DNA from: Diphasiastrum complanatum
Lineage: Eukaryota > Streptophyta > Lycopodiopsida > Lycopodiales > Lycopodiaceae
Reading direction: 5' to 3'
DNA length: 64,000 nt
Assembly (NCBI GenBank): GCA_029204225.1
Contig: CM055111.1
Location: forward strand, 23,434,899 to 23,498,898
Numbering within the stretch: position 1 is the first letter of the stretch; each line of letters opens with the position of its first letter. The notes beneath the pieces are model-generated. The model did no database searches. It saw nothing but the letters and a program-made list of their open reading frames with translations, and was not told the origin of the DNA. Below are positions 1 to 9,900 of this stretch, in pieces. Made by a program: the position numbers and the translations under genes.

Positions 1-395
1 AATTTCATGAGAATGCTCTAGAGAATGCAATTTCAAGAGGAGAAGCTGTGTATGGTGACTATGGTCACTTTCCTCAATCAATTATTGATACTGTCATGGA
101 TAGGTTATTAGGCTGCGAGAATCTGTTCATGCCCATTGCCAGTACATACTACAAAGCTTATGGCGCAGTTTTTGGGGTTTACATATGTCATAGACAGTCT
201 AGTAACAAGTAGATACATCCAATTTCATTAGAATGCTCCAGAGAAATTAGAATGCAATTTCAAGAGGAGAAGCTGTGTATGGTGATTATGGTCACTTTCC
301 TCAGTCAATTATTGATACTATCATGGATAGGTTATTAGGTTGCGAGAATCTGTTCATGCCCATTGCCAGTACATACTACAAAGCTTATGGCGCGG
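1..395 (+). repeat. Direct duplication of an exon-like segment
   Basis: Positions 1-170 and 221-395 are two near-identical copies, separated by about 50 bases of other sequence. They differ by a few substitutions and by a 7-base insertion near 245 in the second copy, which breaks the reading frame there. Both copies end at the same point (ggcgc followed by a/g gttt), after which the sequences diverge. The high identity suggests a recent duplication. The window starts inside the first copy, so the full repeat length is unknown. Confidence 0.85.
3..212 (+). pseudogene. Unidentified protein-coding-like fragment, open at the window edge
   Basis: The frame is open from the window edge to a TAG at 210-212, about 69 codons, including the string YGDYGHFPQSIIDTVMDRLL. 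The composition looks like a real protein rather than random translation. The second copy at 221-395 keeps most of the same translation but has a 7-base frame break near its start. I do not recognise the family. It may be an exon, or an exon fragment carried by a mobile element, since hAT-like termini lie just downstream. Confidence 0.4.
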
Positions 396-775
396 TTTCA
401 GAAAAAAAAAATTAGTTTTTTTTTTCGGTCGTTTTGAACACTGAAACGGCGTTTCGAAACGGGGTCGTTTCGTACGTCCCGTTTCGAATGCGTTTCAGCA
501 TTCGAAACGTGTTTCGAGGAAACACTGGTGAATGTAGCACTCGGAAGAGGGCAACAGTGATTGTGTGAGGATTTGCAAGTAAAGCAACTTTGGAGCTTTT
601 TTTCACCCTTTTTTTTCTTGCTTTGTTTGGAGGCTATATTGCATCATTTTGAGTGATTCATGTTGCTAAGGTGGGCCATAGGGTTGCTAGGAAGTTTGTG
701 ACTGCATGTTCCCAAGCTTCTTTATTCATAGGTGGTCACTATGAGCATTCATGTGGTTGGTGTGCATGTGGGCAT
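396..775. other. Non-coding stretch with TTTCGAAAC-rich inverted repeats
   Basis: After the second exon-like copy comes an A-run and T-run (402-423), then a cluster of GTTTCGAAAC-like words from 425 to 520. It contains a perfect hairpin: 12-base arms at 480-491 and 498-509 with a 6-base loop. The cluster ends in gaggaaacactg (515-526), which resembles the reverse complement of a hAT terminus of the kind found at 776. No second end or target duplication could be paired with it. 530-767 shows nothing recognisable. Confidence 0.5.
768..775. repeat. Left target site duplication of hAT element
   Basis: GTGGGCAT at 768-775 is repeated exactly at 1593-1600, directly outside the inverted termini of the element between them. 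Eight bases is the usual duplication length for hAT transposons. Confidence 0.9.
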
Positions 776-1592
776 TAGTGTTTCCACCCGGTTCAGAATC
801 GACCTTTTCAGAATCGGATGAATCGGCATGAATCGTGGTTCTGAACCGGGTCCCTTCCAAAAGAATCGGAAAGTATTGGCAATTTTTTTTTGCATTTTTT
901 AGCTATAATGCTAAAAAATATCTAATGTAATTTGTATAATGGTTACAATGTGTCTAAAATCTTATAGATGTTAGATCGCTATTGAAAACATACATTTCAA
1001 AGTTCACTGTTGTTGGTAATAAGCTGAAGACTGAAACCATATTAAAATTCAGCGTTCACAGAGTCACAAGTGCACATGACAATGTTAAATGGACACATTT
1101 CAAACTTCACAAACTAGATTGCATGCTCCAACTTCCACTTAACATTGTAATCTACGGTTTATTCATGATCTATCATCAAACATCGCACAATATACTACGT
1201 ACGGTTCATGTAATCAATGAATTAAATTTTTTATGCTCATTGGCCCCTAAAACCCCTAAAAAATAATAATTAATTGATTAATTACTATGGTTCTTCATGG
1301 TTCTTGGAACCAGACTTTGTGAACCATACAGTTCATTGCACGGTACCTAGAACCGTGGTGAACCGTCCACAATTCACGGATTCTATGGTACTAGGTAAAC
1401 ATTTGAATACAAATCAGAACATGAGAAAGGCAAAACAAAGCATTCTTAATGTCACGATCAAAGAATTGTTTAAAATCAAAGAACCAGTCTTTTTTTTCTG
1501 GGTCCAATTCTTTCCGACTCGAATCCGACCCAATCAATTCTTTGACGAATCATGGTTCATTTGCCAACAAACCGGGGTTCATGGAAACACCA
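776..1592. mobile_element. Non-autonomous hAT transposon (MITE-like), 817 bp
   Basis: The left end TAGTGTTTCCA (776-786) and the reverse complement of the right end TGGTGTTTCCA (1582-1592) match at 10 of 11 bases. The element is flanked by a perfect 8-bp duplication, GTGGGCAT. The termini start with T-A/G-G, as in hAT elements. Just inside both ends lie many short AATCGG, GAACCG and GGTTC words in inverted orientation (780-880 and 1290-1580), giving a degenerate fold-back subterminal region typical of hAT elements. There is no transposase: the open frames at 982-1266 and 1274-1642 have no recognisable domain and the second runs past the element end. It would need an autonomous hAT to move. 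Confidence 0.88.
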
Positions 1593-1600
1593 GTGGGCAT
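1593..1600. repeat. Right target site duplication of hAT element
   Basis: GTGGGCAT here is identical to 768-775 and directly follows the right inverted terminus. Confidence 0.9.
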
Positions 1601-1761
1601 TTTGCATTGTTTTTTTGTCAAGGTTTTGGGGTTAGGGTTTAGGGATACAGGGTAGGTCTTAGGCGTCCCATTGGCATCAAGATTTAGGTCTTAGACAGCT
1701 CTAGGCTTGTTTTAGCTCCCTTTTTCCACCCCATTGAGTTTTTTACCTTTTTTATAGCGTC

Positions 1762-2040
1762 TTGAGCGTTTCTATAACCATGCCTATGGCGGGACGAGGC
1801 GTGTGGTTGGAGGTGGATCTCTTGGAGGGAGACACCATAGTGTTTACAAGTTCAGGATCACGCAAATGGCGTTGCTTGTTTTGCGGTGCCACCTTTTGCA
1901 ACACAGTGACGAGGATCAGAGCACACTTGCTTGGTTTGAGCCGGTCAGATGGGCGGACCATGGGCATTGCCCCATGCGTGGCGATGCCTACACCTGAGTG
2001 AGAGCGCATATTGAGCACATATGGAGGAGCAGCAGCAGCA
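1762..2040 (+). pseudogene. hAT transposase, N-terminal BED zinc-finger remnant
   Basis: The translation from 1762 holds a BED-type zinc finger: WRCLFCGATF followed by TVTRIRAHLLG, with the Cys pair, the His and the RIRAHLLG helix of plant hAT transposases. A second Cys and the GIAPC segment follow. The frame stops at about 1999; a one-base shift would continue a plausible transposase reading to about 2040, where similarity ends and gypsy LTR-like sequence begins. The rest of the same kind of transposase resumes at about 7241 in the same orientation, so this is probably the left half of one hAT gene split by a retrotransposon. It is a relic: it has a frameshift and lacks the catalytic region. 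Confidence 0.75.
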
Positions 2041-2043
2041 ACT

Positions 2044-2490
2044 GGGCCCAGGGTATAGATTGGTGGGCAATTCTTAGGGACCCAAACCCAACTTGAAGTT
2101 GAACATCGACTGGGCTTGTTGACTTGACGAGTGCCTCGTGGACCTGCATGGTTGCCACGTGTCGTGATCTAGGATGTGTGCTAGGCTTGGAGACTCCTAC
2201 CTTGGATGTATACAAGGACAGGAGGTCTCACTTTACCATTCATTCTATCTACCTAGGAGAAGGTGGATGGTGAGCACTTGTGCACAGCCAGGATGAGTGC
2301 TAGCCTGAAGTGGGAGATGGCTGAAGAACTTGGTAGTGGTATGGGACGCTGTCAGGGTTGGAGGTCGGATCTCGCTTGTTACAGGTCACGGGCCAAGCAC
2401 AGAGGATAGATCTGGATTGGGTGGATCGTGTGATGTTCGATTCCTTGTGGGTAACCGGCACCTAGATTGCGATGGGAAAGGGTTGTAACA
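2044..2490 (+). repeat. 5' LTR of gypsy element 1 (start uncertain)
   Basis: The end is set by gttgtaaca (2482-2490) followed two bases later by a tRNA-Met primer site. The start is a guess from where hAT transposase similarity stops (about 2040), because no second LTR remains in the window for comparison. Confidence 0.5.
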
Positions 2491-2492
2491 TT

Positions 2493-2505
2493 CGGTATCA
2501 GAGCC
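2493..2505 (+). other. Primer binding site, tRNA-Met type
   Basis: CGGTATCAGAGCC matches the plant initiator tRNA-Met primer site TGGTATCAGAGC except at its first base. It lies two bases downstream of a CA-ending LTR, as expected for an LTR retrotransposon on the plus strand. Confidence 0.8.
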
Positions 2506-3123
2506 GTTTGCTCAATCCGTAAGTGGCAAACGGTAAGTTTTGCAATTTCCTTATTTTGATTTCGTCGTATGAAGCCCGGATTCGGATCCTGTATCAATCT
2601 TTTAGTTTTTGAATTTTTTGTAAAGAAAAAAAAAACGGCCATTCCTGCGCTGCCACCTGGCGGACCAGTGCGGCGGCGGGGCATGGTGGGGCCGGGTCAC
2701 AATGGGGGAGCTCGGGTCAGAGGGTGGCAAGCTACACCTCCTACCTACCACTAGGAATTGCCACGCTAGCAGCTTGGTGACCAGCTGCCAGCACAACTGT
2801 CTGCCAGCTGGAGGGCACATGGCCACCTGGGCGCCCACGTGGCTCATGCTTCTTTGTTGGCTAGATGGAAGGATAGCCAAGTTGAAAGGGGGAGGGAGGC
2901 ATACCTCCCTACTATGGGATCCTCATGAAGATGATTGAGGTGGTGGATTGCCACCCATTTCTTCCTCTCTCTCTTGTAGGGTACAAGTCCTAGTCGCAGC
3001 CATGGACAATACCACTTGGAATGTATCTAGCTTACAAGTTTGAGAGTGTGAGAGTTCTATTCTTGAGTTGAAGCTATTCTTTTCTTCTCTTCTCCTAGTT
3101 TCTCCTCTTTTACACTTGTAACA
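2506..3123 (+). other. Leader region of gypsy element 1
   Basis: Between the primer site and the likely gag start at 3124 is about 600 bases with no convincing coding frame. The short open frames at 2569-2938 are low-complexity and unrelated to known proteins. Confidence 0.6.
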
Positions 3124-4590
3124 TGAATCCTAGTCCTTCTACTCAGCCTACTTCTCCTCCTATCAAAGCTATGACAACTGCTCTACCTTGGATTCCGATA
3201 CTTTGTTGTCGACTATCAACAATCTACAGCAACAGATTGTTGATATGCAAGCAAGACACGCAAAGGATCAGCAGGAATTGAGGGAGCTAAAGCAATTAAG
3301 GCAACTACTGCACCAGCCCTTGTTTACACCCGAAATTTTCACTGGGGAAAAAAAAGGACAGAGCCCCCCCTAAAGTGGGCACATCGTGGATTGATCGGCA
3401 GAACTCACACTTTTCCATGCACGATTCTTTCGACGAGAATAAGATCAACTTGGCTATCATGTACTTGTGAGGTAAAGCTTTTAACCTGGTGGCAAGACCT
3501 GAGGGGTAAGCCTAAAGCACCGAGGTTGTGGGAAGATTTTTGTAAGGACTTCAAGGCGGCCTTTCTTCCTATCCTGGATGACTTCAACTTTTATCGTCAG
3601 GATGCGACGATACAGATGGGGAACCGACCCCTTGATCAATACTTGCAAGAATTTCAAGTGGTATATTCTCATTTTTCCACTAAAATAGATTCTCTTTTGG
3701 TGAAATTGCATTTTATTCTAGGTTTGCCTAGAGACTATCAGCTAGAGGTTAGGAGGAACCAGCCTCTTACCATCGATGATGTGGTTCGCTTCGCCCGTAT
3801 ATACAATGATACTCGTATAGTGGCAAGGCTTGAGCCTGGTGTTCAACCCGAAGCAAAGGGTCAGAAACTGTTCTTTTCAAAGAAAGGACAAGACAAGGCA
3901 AAGGAAGCACATTCGGGTCCTAGCAAGTCAAAGAAAAGATCTATTATGGACCAAGAGACCTTTGCTAAAGCCAGAAGCGACGATCTATGCTTTAATTGCA
4001 TGGAACCAAGTCACGTGGCAAAGGAATGCCTGAAGAAAAGGAGGCAAGCTAAAGGGGCTTCTTTTAAGATGCCAGGTAACTCTAGCATTTCTAGTATTGA
4101 CCTTTCCTTTGCTAGTACTTTTGTGTGTGAGCATTGTTGTTTTAACACGGCAGTTTTTGGTCCTCACAACCTCATTTGGATGAAAGGGGTTGTTGGTGGC
4201 CAAGCCATAACAATTTTATTTAATGATGGTTCTACACACAACTTTATTAACTCCAATTTGTTGCAAATGCTAAACGTGGAAACAAAGCAAAGTGACCATT
4301 GCTATGTTGTGAAGCTGACTACGGGAGCGGAAAGCCAAGTGTGGGACCGGATAATCCGTCATATGGCGATTCCAATACAAGCCTATAAGGATCATTTAGA
4401 CTTTCATATTATGAATCTAGATAAGGTAGATGTGACACTTGGTAAGGCGTGGTTCTATGAGAGGAATGAGTCGTTAAAGAAAAACTATGTAACTCACAGT
4501 TTGTCATTCTTGCATAACGGTTCACTCATTGAATTGAATGGAAATGTGGATATTTTCTCCTTATATGCTTTCTGCTTTAGAAATGGTTGA
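3124..4590 (+). pseudogene. Gypsy gag and protease, frameshifted
   Basis: A likely start ATGAATCC lies at 3124; the frame shifts before 3188 and again in the A-run and C-run at 3350-3372. From 3391 to 4590 a 399-codon frame is open. It holds a retrotransposon gag core (tryptophan-rich WWQDL near 3490, YLQEFQ near 3640), a zinc knuckle CFNCMEPSHVAKEC at 3988-4029 (CX2CX4HX4C), and an aspartic protease segment near 4190-4260. The protease active site reads NDGSTHNFI where a D-S/T-G triad is expected, so its catalytic motif is altered. In life these proteins form the virus-like particle and process the polyprotein. Confidence 0.85.
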
Positions 4591-4652
4591 ATGCATGAAT
4601 ATTGTGAAAGGATTTCACTTATCATGAAAAATGCAATTTACTAACTTATAAC

Positions 4653-6171
4653 ATGCAACTTGCATTAATGTCTAACAACCTAAAAGAAGAAAATTCATCG
4701 CAAGGTAAAACCTTTACGAGATTTAGACAAGAATTTAATAACGTTTTCCCAAAACAACTTCCTGAGGGTCTTCCCCCCTCTAGGGGAGTCGACCATGGTA
4801 TTAAACTCCTTCCTGGTAGCTCGCCTGTATTTTTGTATCCTTACAGGATGAGTACTACCGAAGAGGATAAAGTTTATGGGCAATTGCAAAATTAACTTAA
4901 GATGGGCCATGTAAGGCCTAGTAAGTCCCCACGGGGAGGGCCCTGTTATTCTAGTTCTTAAAAACGATGAAGGCACTCGTCTGTGTGTAGACCTTAAAAT
5001 TAAATAAATTATCGATTATAAATCTTACCCCTTACCTCGAATGGATGGACCGGTTGATCGGTTACATGGTGCAAAGTACTTCACCAAATCGATATGAGAT
5101 CAGGGTGTCACCAAATTCGAATTAAAAGCAAGGATGTAGAAAAAAACAAGTTTAGGACTAGGTACAACCATTATGAGTTTCTAGTTCTACCATTTGGCTT
5201 GACCAATGCTCCTGTGACTTTCCAGCAGATGATGAACAACCTTCTTCGTTCATATCTGGAAAAGTTTGTCATAGTTTACTTGGACGATATTCTCATCAAT
5301 AGTAAAACCTTGGAGGAGCATGAGGAGCATCTCAAGACTGTCTTAGAGTTACTTAGACAGGAGAAGCTCTTTGCCAAGCAGTCCAAATGTGTTTTCTTCC
5401 GGAAGATATTGGTTTATCTCAGTCATGTTATTTCGGACCATGGGTTGGAAATTGACCCAAATAAAGTTTGTCAGGTTCGTGAATGGCCAATTCCTCAAAC
5501 CATCCGGGAGGTTAAATCCTTTTTGGGCTTTACAAGGTTTTTTCATATATTTATCATGGATTATGTGATAATTGCACTACCTTAGACAAATGTCCTCAAA
5601 GGGGCAAAAAGAACTAGCCGACACAATAAATACAGTCCTCCAATTACTTGGACTAAACAGATGAATTAGAGTTTTGAGAACCTTAGATATTGTGTCTACA
5701 ACGTCTTTCTTACACATAGTAGATCCTAACAAGCCATATGCCAGTGACTATGCTATAGGCACAGTCCTTTATCAGGACAGTAGACCGGTTGCTTTTGAAA
5801 GCGAAACTTTAAATCCTACTCAAAAGTGGTATTCCACCTCTGATAAGGAACAATTTCCAGTTATTCATGCTTTGAAAACTTGGAGAAATTACTTGTATGG
5901 ATCCAAATTTACCATAGTAACAAACCATCAAGGGTTAAAGTATAATGACGATGTGGTTGACCTTAGGGGTCGTAAAGCCAGGTGGTCAGAAATACTCCAA
6001 GAATTTCATTATGACATTGAGTACCGAAGGGGTACTTCTAATAGGATCGCAGATGCCTTAAGCTGGATCAAAGAGGTTAATCAGTTAAGCTTTTTTGAGA
6101 TCCAATTTGAGTTATATCTGTCCTTAAGAGATTATGTAAGACCGATAGGTACTTCGATTGTAGTAGGCTAG
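4653..6171 (+). pseudogene. Gypsy reverse transcriptase and RNase H, broken
   Basis: RT fragments appear in successive frames: an N-terminal part at 4653-4895, a palm segment at 5094-5585 with FGLTNAPVTFQQMMN and the catalytic YLDDILINS near 5279-5305, and a thumb segment. RNase H follows at 5674-6171 with the DYAIGTVLYQ and IADALS motifs. Stops at about 4893, 5583 and 6169 and frame changes between segments make it inactive. The YLDD box itself is intact. Confidence 0.85.
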
Positions 6172-6212
6172 ACGTCCTAGCAGGTACTTCTAGATCTAGT
6201 GGTGACCTTAGA

Positions 6213-7240
6213 ATGCAGGATTCCAAGATTTCTCCTCAGGACAAGATATTAAGAGACTATTCCATAAGGAATGGTTTACTTGTCCGGAATGGAAAAGTGT
6301 GTGCGCCAGAAAATGATGATATTAGGGCCCAAATCCTGCATGAATGTCAGGATAAGGGCACACAAAGAATGCTTGACCTAATAAAAAGAAACTTTTATTG
6401 GTCAAGTGGAGGCATACGTTCGCAAATGTGGACAATACCAAGTAAATAAAGCTGAAAAACTTAAGGCAGCTGGTTTGTTGCTTCCTTTGGAAATTCCCGA
6501 AACAAAATGGGAAAGTATTTACATGAATTTTGTGGTTGGGCTACCTCGAACGGGGAAGCAAAATGATGCTATTTGGGTTATAGTTGACAAACTAACCAAG
6601 ATGGCGCAATTCATTCCAACCAAGCAGTCTGTCAAATCTTCAGAACTTGCACAGCATTTTGTGGAAAAGGTGTTCAGATTGTTTGGTTTGTCAAATGATA
6701 TTGTCACTGATCGGGATTCGAAGTTCACTGGCACATTCTGGCAAGCGGTCTTTGAGCAATTGGAGACCACCTTAAGTCTAGGGTCTACAGATCATCCTGA
6801 ATCAGATGGTCAAACTAAAAGGACGAACCAGTCTATGGAGGAGATGCTTCGTGCATATGTTTTCAAGAGACGGTGGGATTGGGAAAGGTACCTTCCAATG
6901 ATTGAGTTTGCGTATAACAGCACAAAACATTCTACGACGGGTTTTAGTCCATTCATTCTGATATACGGTTTTCAGCCTAGAGGTCCAATCTTCGTTGGCC
7001 TCATAAGCCTCAAGGTTAAAGCGGCGATTGATTTCCTGCATAATATGCAAGAAATACTGCTTGTTGCTCACGATTACGTGAAAACAGCTCAGGGTAGAGC
7101 TCAACCTAGGGTCTATGCGGAAGGAGATTGGGTGTATCTTAAAGTCCCAACTGGAAAATCTCCTAAGTTATCACCTCGTTATGTTGGGCCTTTCCGTATT
7201 GAAATAACTCAATCGAAATGCCTATCAACTAGACCTTCTA
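6213..7240 (+). pseudogene. Gypsy integrase, broken, C-terminus cut off
   Basis: The N-terminal HHCC zinc finger (6330-6450) is degraded. The catalytic core is readable from 6406: VIVDKLTKMAQF (first Asp), TDRDSKFTGTFW (second Asp) and the NQSMEEMLRAY segment with the Glu. An SH3-like end, SPRYVGPFRIE, follows near 7170-7205. A one-base shift near 7215 changes the frame, and similarity ends at about 7240. The same open frame then runs by chance into hAT transposase sequence up to 7521, so the apparent 371-residue protein is an accidental chimera. Confidence 0.85.
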
Positions 7241-8000
7241 CAGGGTGGCAACGGGCACACCATGAGGCAGCCACTAGACTTACACGCCAGTTTTTTTATA
7301 GTGGATACCTTGCATTTGCCTTGGCCAACACCATCATCTTCCGTGACATGATGACGGCGATTGCAGCTTGTGATGCCACTTGGAGACCCCCCACATGCGA
7401 GGCTCTTCGTACTCGCCATTTGAAAGAGGAGCATGCATGCATCACGAGAGAGCTCAGCCCCATACGACATGCATGGGCCACATATGGTTGCTCTATTCTA
7501 TCAAATGGGTGGACTGATTGATATTAGGAGCAAGACTATTATCAAAATCTTGGTTTCATGTCTGTTGGGCACTATATTTCTCAAGGGTGTGGATGCCTCC
7601 CGAGATGGTGTTGTTGAGTCGGGAGAGTTTATCTATGAGCGTATACGTGCAACGGTCATTGAGGTGGGAGCACAACACGTGGTGCAAGTGGTCACCGACA
7701 ATGCCAGCAACTGTGTGGCTATGAGCGAGCTTTTGGAGAGGGACTATCTTGCTATTTTGTGGACTACCCCGTGTGCAGCGCACTGCATCGATCTTTTGAC
7801 GCTTGACATAGGAGGACTCCCCTTGGGTTTCCACCATCACATCCAGTGCCAGCTTCCTGGTCACATTTGTAACCAGGAAAAAGAGGGCCCTCGCCATGTT
7901 CAGGACATATAGCCCGCTGGATCTAAAGAAGCCAGCACCCACACGATTTGCCTACTACTTCGTCATGTTGGAGCGTTCACTTTTTTATCCCCAAATATTA
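7241..8000 (+). pseudogene. hAT transposase, DUF659 region remnant
   Basis: From about 7255 the translation has the helices usual upstream of DUF659 (RQFFYSGYLAFALAN, then AACDATWRPP, RELSPIRHAW, GCSILSNGWTD). A frameshift at about 7515 leads into IRSKTIIKILVSCLLGTIFL, VVQVVTDNASNCV and PCAAHCIDL, which are DUF659 hallmarks (VTDNASN, CAAHC.DL). Another shift near 7825 leads to a segment with LDLKKPAPTRFAYYF up to about 7990. The C-terminal dimerisation domain is absent. At least two frameshifts make it a relic. With the BED piece at 1762 it frames the gypsy element. Confidence 0.85.
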
Positions 8001-8628
8001 AGGTCTCATCACTCATGGAGATTGGCCATTAGAGTTTGCTATCTCTATAAAGAACATTGAACCATCATGTACATTGTAATGGATGTGCATTGTGGACAGT
8101 GGACTGTGGAAATGATTGAGCCTCCAGAGTCCATAGTACATACTACATACATGATTCAACATTGTACATGTAACATTAAGCATTCAAGACTCAGGTACTA
8201 GATTCTAGAACCAAGATTTAAATTTCATTCTAAATTCTCAATTAGATTCATCATTCAAGTTTCAACTATGAGTCTAAAGTCTGGACTAACTTTTAACTTG
8301 TAGCTAACTATCCTCACTAACTTCTAACTATCTATCCTAACTAACTTCTAACTAATATCTAACTTAAAAGTTCAAAGTTCTAAAACTTCTAACACTACTA
8401 ACCTCCAAACTTTGACTATAAACTAACTTTTCATCTCTCCATCTTTTTTCACCTATTCATTCCTTTCTCCACTCCTAAATTCTAAAATAATTTGACCTAC
8501 TTCGAAGTTTCAAAAATCACTCCCTATCACCTAAAATCTCTCTCATCATTCACACACTCTCTCCCCTATCAATCATGATTCTCCCCTTGATCCACACCTC
8601 TTCCCTCTTCTCTCAATAGCTAAGCACG

Positions 8629-8691
<63 letters not shown>

Positions 8692-9830
8692 GTGGCAAAA
8701 ATCGGTCCTTGCTGTAAATCCGACTAGAACCGATTCGGGTCCCCAGCCGATTCGAATCAGCCAGTTGCAATTCGATTCAGAATCGCCGATTCGTTGCCCT
8801 CGAATCGGCAATTTGTGAATCTATAATCCCTACAATTAAAATATCTATAAAAAATAGATGACATTTTTCTTCCCTGAAAGGTTCCAATCTACATCTGCAT
8901 ATTCTAAGTAGTAAGCAAAAAAACTTCCTATACATTTAACATATTCCCAAGCATCACAAGATGATTCCAAATTTTCCTCATACAAGCGGGAATAGCATCA
9001 CACTTTCTAAGAATAGAATGCAAAATGACATTCTCAGGATTGGCACAAGTAAGAATTGCACAAGGTCTTCCTTAAGAGGTAAAAAGGTATATACTAAGAG
9101 ACTTTAAAATGAGAAAAGTTATTAGTAGTGATACCAAGATCATGAAAAGAGATAACACCTTGTGTAATCCCTATCAACATTCTAGAAACGCTATACGGAG
9201 TGAAAAATGTTTGTACATTTGAAGTATAATGAGGTGGAAGAGAAGAAGAAATGGGAGGGAAAGTAGCTTGCAGAGTGTAGCAACCTGGACAAAAGGAGAA
9301 ATGATTTAAGACAGTTTTCCAAATATTCAGAAGATTATAAACAGAAGGGAGTAACATTTTAGGTTTGGGATGTGTTCTCAATAACACATCAGTTTTTGAA
9401 AACTTTCCGACTCTCATGTAACATAGATTTACCCTCAAGGTTATTACCTCTAGGAAAAAAACGTGTTGAATTCTCATCCCAAAAAAATTCATGACACCAA
9501 GCAGCCTTAAAATGCTCTTTAGAACTAGAAAATTCTCCGCCCAAATTCTCTAATTTAAAAACCTTAAATAAATCAAATCAAAATTTAACTTCTTCAAGGT
9601 ATTCTTGAAATGTAGAAAAGCATGTCAATAAATTTGGCCAACATTGACCATGCTACTACTTCGTACACTATAATGGCATGGATTCACTTGGGTTTGATAG
9701 GGGAATAGGAGACATCAAAGTATGCAGATAAATTTCATCAAGTCATCCAAGGTGTTTCAAACATACAATACAACTGTTTGTGTAATGACTAAATAGTAAA
9801 GATGTGCAATACAGTTCATGTGAATTTAAC
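8001..9830. other. Intergenic or intronic stretch without recognised gene
   Basis: 8270-8420 is built of degenerate CTAACTTCTAACTA-like words. A (CT)n microsatellite lies at 8630-8688, followed by a cluster of GATTCG and CGATTC words (8698-8815) like the subterminal repeats of the hAT element at 776, but no paired termini or duplication were found. A 132-codon minus-strand open frame at 9094-9492 matches nothing I recognise and is probably non-coding. If the ZIP gene upstream is whole, this is part of its intron 2. Confidence 0.5.
8630..8688. repeat. (CT)n microsatellite
   Basis: An uninterrupted run of about 29 TC units. Confidence 0.95.
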
Positions 9831-9900
9831 TCTAACTTAATCCATGTACTGGGTAATTCTGCCACTTTGCAAAAACTACATGTGGATTGTAATGACTAAC

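Larger units (their letters stand above)
2044..7240 (+). mobile_element. Ty3/gypsy retrotransposon 1, defective, 3' end missing
   Basis: The order LTR, tRNA-Met primer site, gag, protease, RT, RNase H, integrase is that of Ty3/gypsy. All open frames are broken by stops and shifts. Similarity stops just after the integrase C-terminal SH3-like segment at about 7240, and hAT transposase sequence follows directly. There is no polypurine tract, chromodomain or 3' LTR. The element therefore seems to have inserted into a hAT transposase and then lost its 3' end by deletion. Confidence 0.85.

Noticed and set aside
1625-1645. Telomere-like GGTTAGGGTTTAGGG
   Set aside because: Only two TTTAGGG-like units are present, which is expected by chance in plant DNA; no array.
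6406-7521. A single 371-residue protein
   Set aside because: The first 280 residues are gypsy integrase and the rest is hAT transposase; the frame crosses a junction by chance.
8690-8835. A second hAT-type MITE, from CGATTC-rich sequence ending in AATCCCTAC
   Set aside because: No matching inverted end and no 8-bp duplication could be found, and the left side runs into a (CT)n tract.
9094-9492. 132-codon minus-strand ORF as a gene
   Set aside because: No recognisable domain, no splice or promoter context, and flanking sequence in all frames is closed.
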